Source: Phytoactinopolyspora halotolerans (GTDB lineage Bacteria > Actinomycetota > Actinomycetes > Jiangellales > Jiangellaceae). From it: 64,000 bases of DNA. Below the pieces are notes generated by a model, which saw only the letters and a program-made list of their open reading frames with translations, searched no databases and was not told the DNA's origin. The stretch spans positions 8,335 through 72,334 of the forward strand of contig NZ_JAAGOA010000023.1 of NCBI RefSeq assembly GCF_010550675.1, written 5' to 3'. Positions within the stretch are counted from its first letter, which is position 1. Every line of letters begins with the position of its first letter. The position numbers and the translations under genes were made by a program. Below, piece by piece: positions 62,549-64,000 of this stretch.

Positions 62549-63313
62549 ATGCCCAGTCTGCGTATCGAGCTCGACTCGGACGCCCCGGAGGCGATCGACG
62601 GCCGGCACATCCGTGCGGTCGCGTTCCAAGACGTGCGTCTGGAGTACGTCAGACGCACGCTCGATCGACTCGGCCGCCCCGACCCGCAGCGCGCTCTGGT
62701 GGTCGGCAGTGGGCGCGGACTGCTCGCCCGCGGGCTCGCGGCGATGGGCCACCAGGTCACCGCCGTCGACCCCTCCCCCGCGGCGACGGAGATCGCTGCC
62801 GCGGACGCGCAGAGTGAAGATGTGGAGGTGGACCATCGCACCGCACCCGCCGAGGACCTCCGGCTCGGCGGCCAGACCTTCGACCTCGCCTTCTATGCCG
62901 ACACCTTCGAGGTCACATCCGAGCTGGACGCGGTCGTCGCCCAGGCTTCTCGCGCACTGCGCACCGGCGGCCTACTCATCTACGACACCGTGAACCGAAC
63001 CATCCCAGCGAGGCTGACCTACCTCGCCGCATTTCAGACATTGCCGATGACTCGCATCATGCCGGCCGGCCGCTACGCCGCCGACCGCCTGCGCACTCCG
63101 GAAGAGATGGAGGAAGTGCTGGCACGGCACGGGCTGGGCGGTCATGAGATCTGTCCGTTCACGCCGGCGAGCGCGCGCGGATTGGCGTCGTCGGTGCTCC
63201 GCCGGCGCCAGGGGCGGATCACCGACGACGAGATCCCTCCCCTTGTCGACTTCTCGCTGACTCCGGGCAAGAGTCCCGTGGTGACCTATTTCGGACACGC
63301 CGTCAAGAACTGA
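62549..63313 (+). CDS. Class I SAM-dependent methyltransferase (UbiG-like)
   Basis: A 254-residue methyltransferase. The ATG at 62549 follows GAGGTGA at about eight bases; a start at 62498 would overlap the operator. ALVVGSGRGLLARGLAAMGHQVTAVDPS is the SAM-binding loop, and LAFYADTFE and GGLLIYDTVNRT are motifs II and III. The C-terminal half (LTYLAAFQTLPMTRIMP, ARHGLGGHEICPF) resembles ubiquinone-pathway O-methyltransferases. The substrate is unknown; control by the HxlR neighbour suggests a response to an aromatic or electrophilic compound. Confidence 0.8.
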   Translation: MPSLRIELDSDAPEAIDGRHIRAVAFQDVRLEYVRRTLDRLGRPDPQRALVVGSGRGLLARGLAAMGHQVTAVDPSPAATEIAAADAQSEDVEVDHRTAPAEDLRLGGQTFDLAFYADTFEVTSELDAVVAQASRALRTGGLLIYDTVNRTIPARLTYLAAFQTLPMTRIMPAGRYAADRLRTPEEMEEVLARHGLGGHEICPFTPASARGLASSVLRRRQGRITDDEIPPLVDFSLTPGKSPVVTYFGHAVKN

Positions 63314-63457
63314 GCACACGCGGCCGATCCCCGCCGACGCGCCGCCGATCGCCTACTCGCCGCCTCGCGTCCGCCCTGGATGCCCCGTACGCGACATCCA
63401 GGGCCGCGCACATGGCCCGGCGTCGTCGCGTGCAGTAAAGGTATATTTGCGACATTC

Positions 63458-63463
63458 TTGACA
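63458..63463 (+). promoter_or_regulatory. Possible -35 box before the YceI gene
   Basis: TTGACA lies 35 bases before the ATG at 63499. The -10 region 17 bases later is CGAATA, a poor match. The 63314-63498 interval shows nothing else clear. Confidence 0.25.
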
Positions 63464-63498
63464 CATGCCGCAGGAATGCACGAATACGGGGATGGCAT

Positions 63499-64000
63499 AT
63501 GACCGAGTCGACCGGCACCCGCATGTGGAACGGTGCCGAACTCCCGGCACGAGGCACCTTCACGATCGATCCGCAGCACACGACGGTGGGCTTCGTCGCG
63601 CGCCACTTGATGGTGACGCAGGTGCGCGGCAGGTTCGACGATGTCGAGGGCACGATCGAGATCGGTGACGACCCGCTGGCCACCCGGGCCACCGCGCGGA
63701 TCGCCACGGCCAGCATCACCACCGGGACGGCAGATCGCGACGCTCATCTGCGCAGCCCTGACTTCCTCGACGTGGACACGTTCCCGACCATCACCTACAC
63801 GTCGAGGCAGATCGTCGGCGGCGATCCGGACGCCAAATGGGACATGGTCAACGGACGCGTCGTGCGACGCCGGCGCGGTGCGGGACGGCTCGTCGTCGTG
63901 GGTGATCTGACCATCCGGAAGATCACGCACCCGGTCACGCTGCACGTGGCGATCGACGGCGTCACCGGCGACCCGTGGGGCGGCGAACGTCTTGCGCTCA
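63499..64000 (+). CDS. YceI-family lipid-binding protein (cut by window edge)
   Basis: 167 codons are visible; the gene runs off the right edge. The start ATG at 63499 follows GGGGATG. YceI motifs are clear: ARGTFTIDPQHTTVGFVARH, VRGRFDDVEGTIEIGDDP, RDAHLRSPDFLDVDTFPTIT and LTIRKITHPVTL. YceI proteins form a lipocalin-like barrel that binds isoprenoid quinone-like lipids. No signal peptide is present, as is usual for actinobacterial members. A roughly 18-residue Arg-rich insertion (GRVVRRRRGAG) interrupts the usual strand order. Confidence 0.87.
   Translation, partial: MTESTGTRMWNGAELPARGTFTIDPQHTTVGFVARHLMVTQVRGRFDDVEGTIEIGDDPLATRATARIATASITTGTADRDAHLRSPDFLDVDTFPTITYTSRQIVGGDPDAKWDMVNGRVVRRRRGAGRLVVVGDLTIRKITHPVTLHVAIDGVTGDPWGGERLAL

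Overview
The window is about 70% G+C, uses GTG and ATG starts with AGGAGG-type ribosome sites, and packs genes with ATGA or GTGA overlaps. It carries ROK regulators, Tat and lipoprotein signals, a UbiA/EboA cluster and very long modular secreted proteins. Together these point to a soil-type high-GC actinobacterium. A Jiangella-like or other sugar-polymer-degrading genus is possible, but the genus is not established. Almost everything from 1 to 51105 reads on the minus strand. No rRNA, tRNA, CRISPR array or insertion sequence was found.

Layout. (a) 1-13636: a ribose-type ABC importer operon (ATPase, two permeases, binding lipoprotein), a ketose 3-epimerase-like enzyme and a 2007-residue secreted ThuA/PQQ-dehydrogenase protein, with a divergent ROK regulator. 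(b) 13723-22051: an eight-gene, translationally coupled cluster resembling the bacterial ebo cluster. It holds a myo-inositol-phosphate synthase, UbiA prenyltransferase, TIM-barrel isomerase, EboA, TatD hydrolase, EboE, an EboF-like phosphatase and a polyprenyl diphosphate synthase. (c) 22393-41413: a secreted beta-solenoid-like protein, three more giant PQQ-type sugar dehydrogenases (two with ThuA, one of these also with a 3-keto-disaccharide hydrolase domain), a Tat-exported isomerase, a ROK regulator and a Gfo/Idh oxidoreductase. (d) 41533-48281: a second ABC importer operon led by its own ROK regulator, a decayed dehydrogenase fragment and another ROK regulator. (e) 48360-53518: a keto-disaccharide hydrolase lipoprotein, a Tat-exported metallophosphoesterase, a class V aminotransferase and about 950 bases of repeat-bearing noncoding DNA. 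(f) 53519-64000: a LuxR-family ATPase regulator, a GH3 glycosidase, a CGNR protein, a glycolipid-binding-type protein, SoxR beside a 5'-truncated NmrA-type gene, an HxlR regulator divergent from a methyltransferase, and a partial YceI gene.

How it may work (inference). Regions a, c, d and e look like one oxidative glycoside-scavenging locus. Secreted PQQ-type propellers oxidise sugars, and ThuA, Gfo/Idh, TIM-barrel isomerase and 3-keto-disaccharide hydrolase proteins process the keto-sugars. Two ABC systems import the products, and four ROK proteins sense them. The ebo-like cluster sits inside this locus. Its promoter has the same architecture as the promoter of the Tat-exported isomerase at 27932, so the two may be co-regulated. 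Its gene content suggests synthesis and export of a prenylated cyclitol.

The most unusual items are the ebo-like cluster with an inositol-phosphate synthase where an EboD-type cyclase would be expected, a 709-base apparently identical repeat that duplicates only the ThuA-encoding part of two neighbouring giant genes, and the paired promoter/operator modules.
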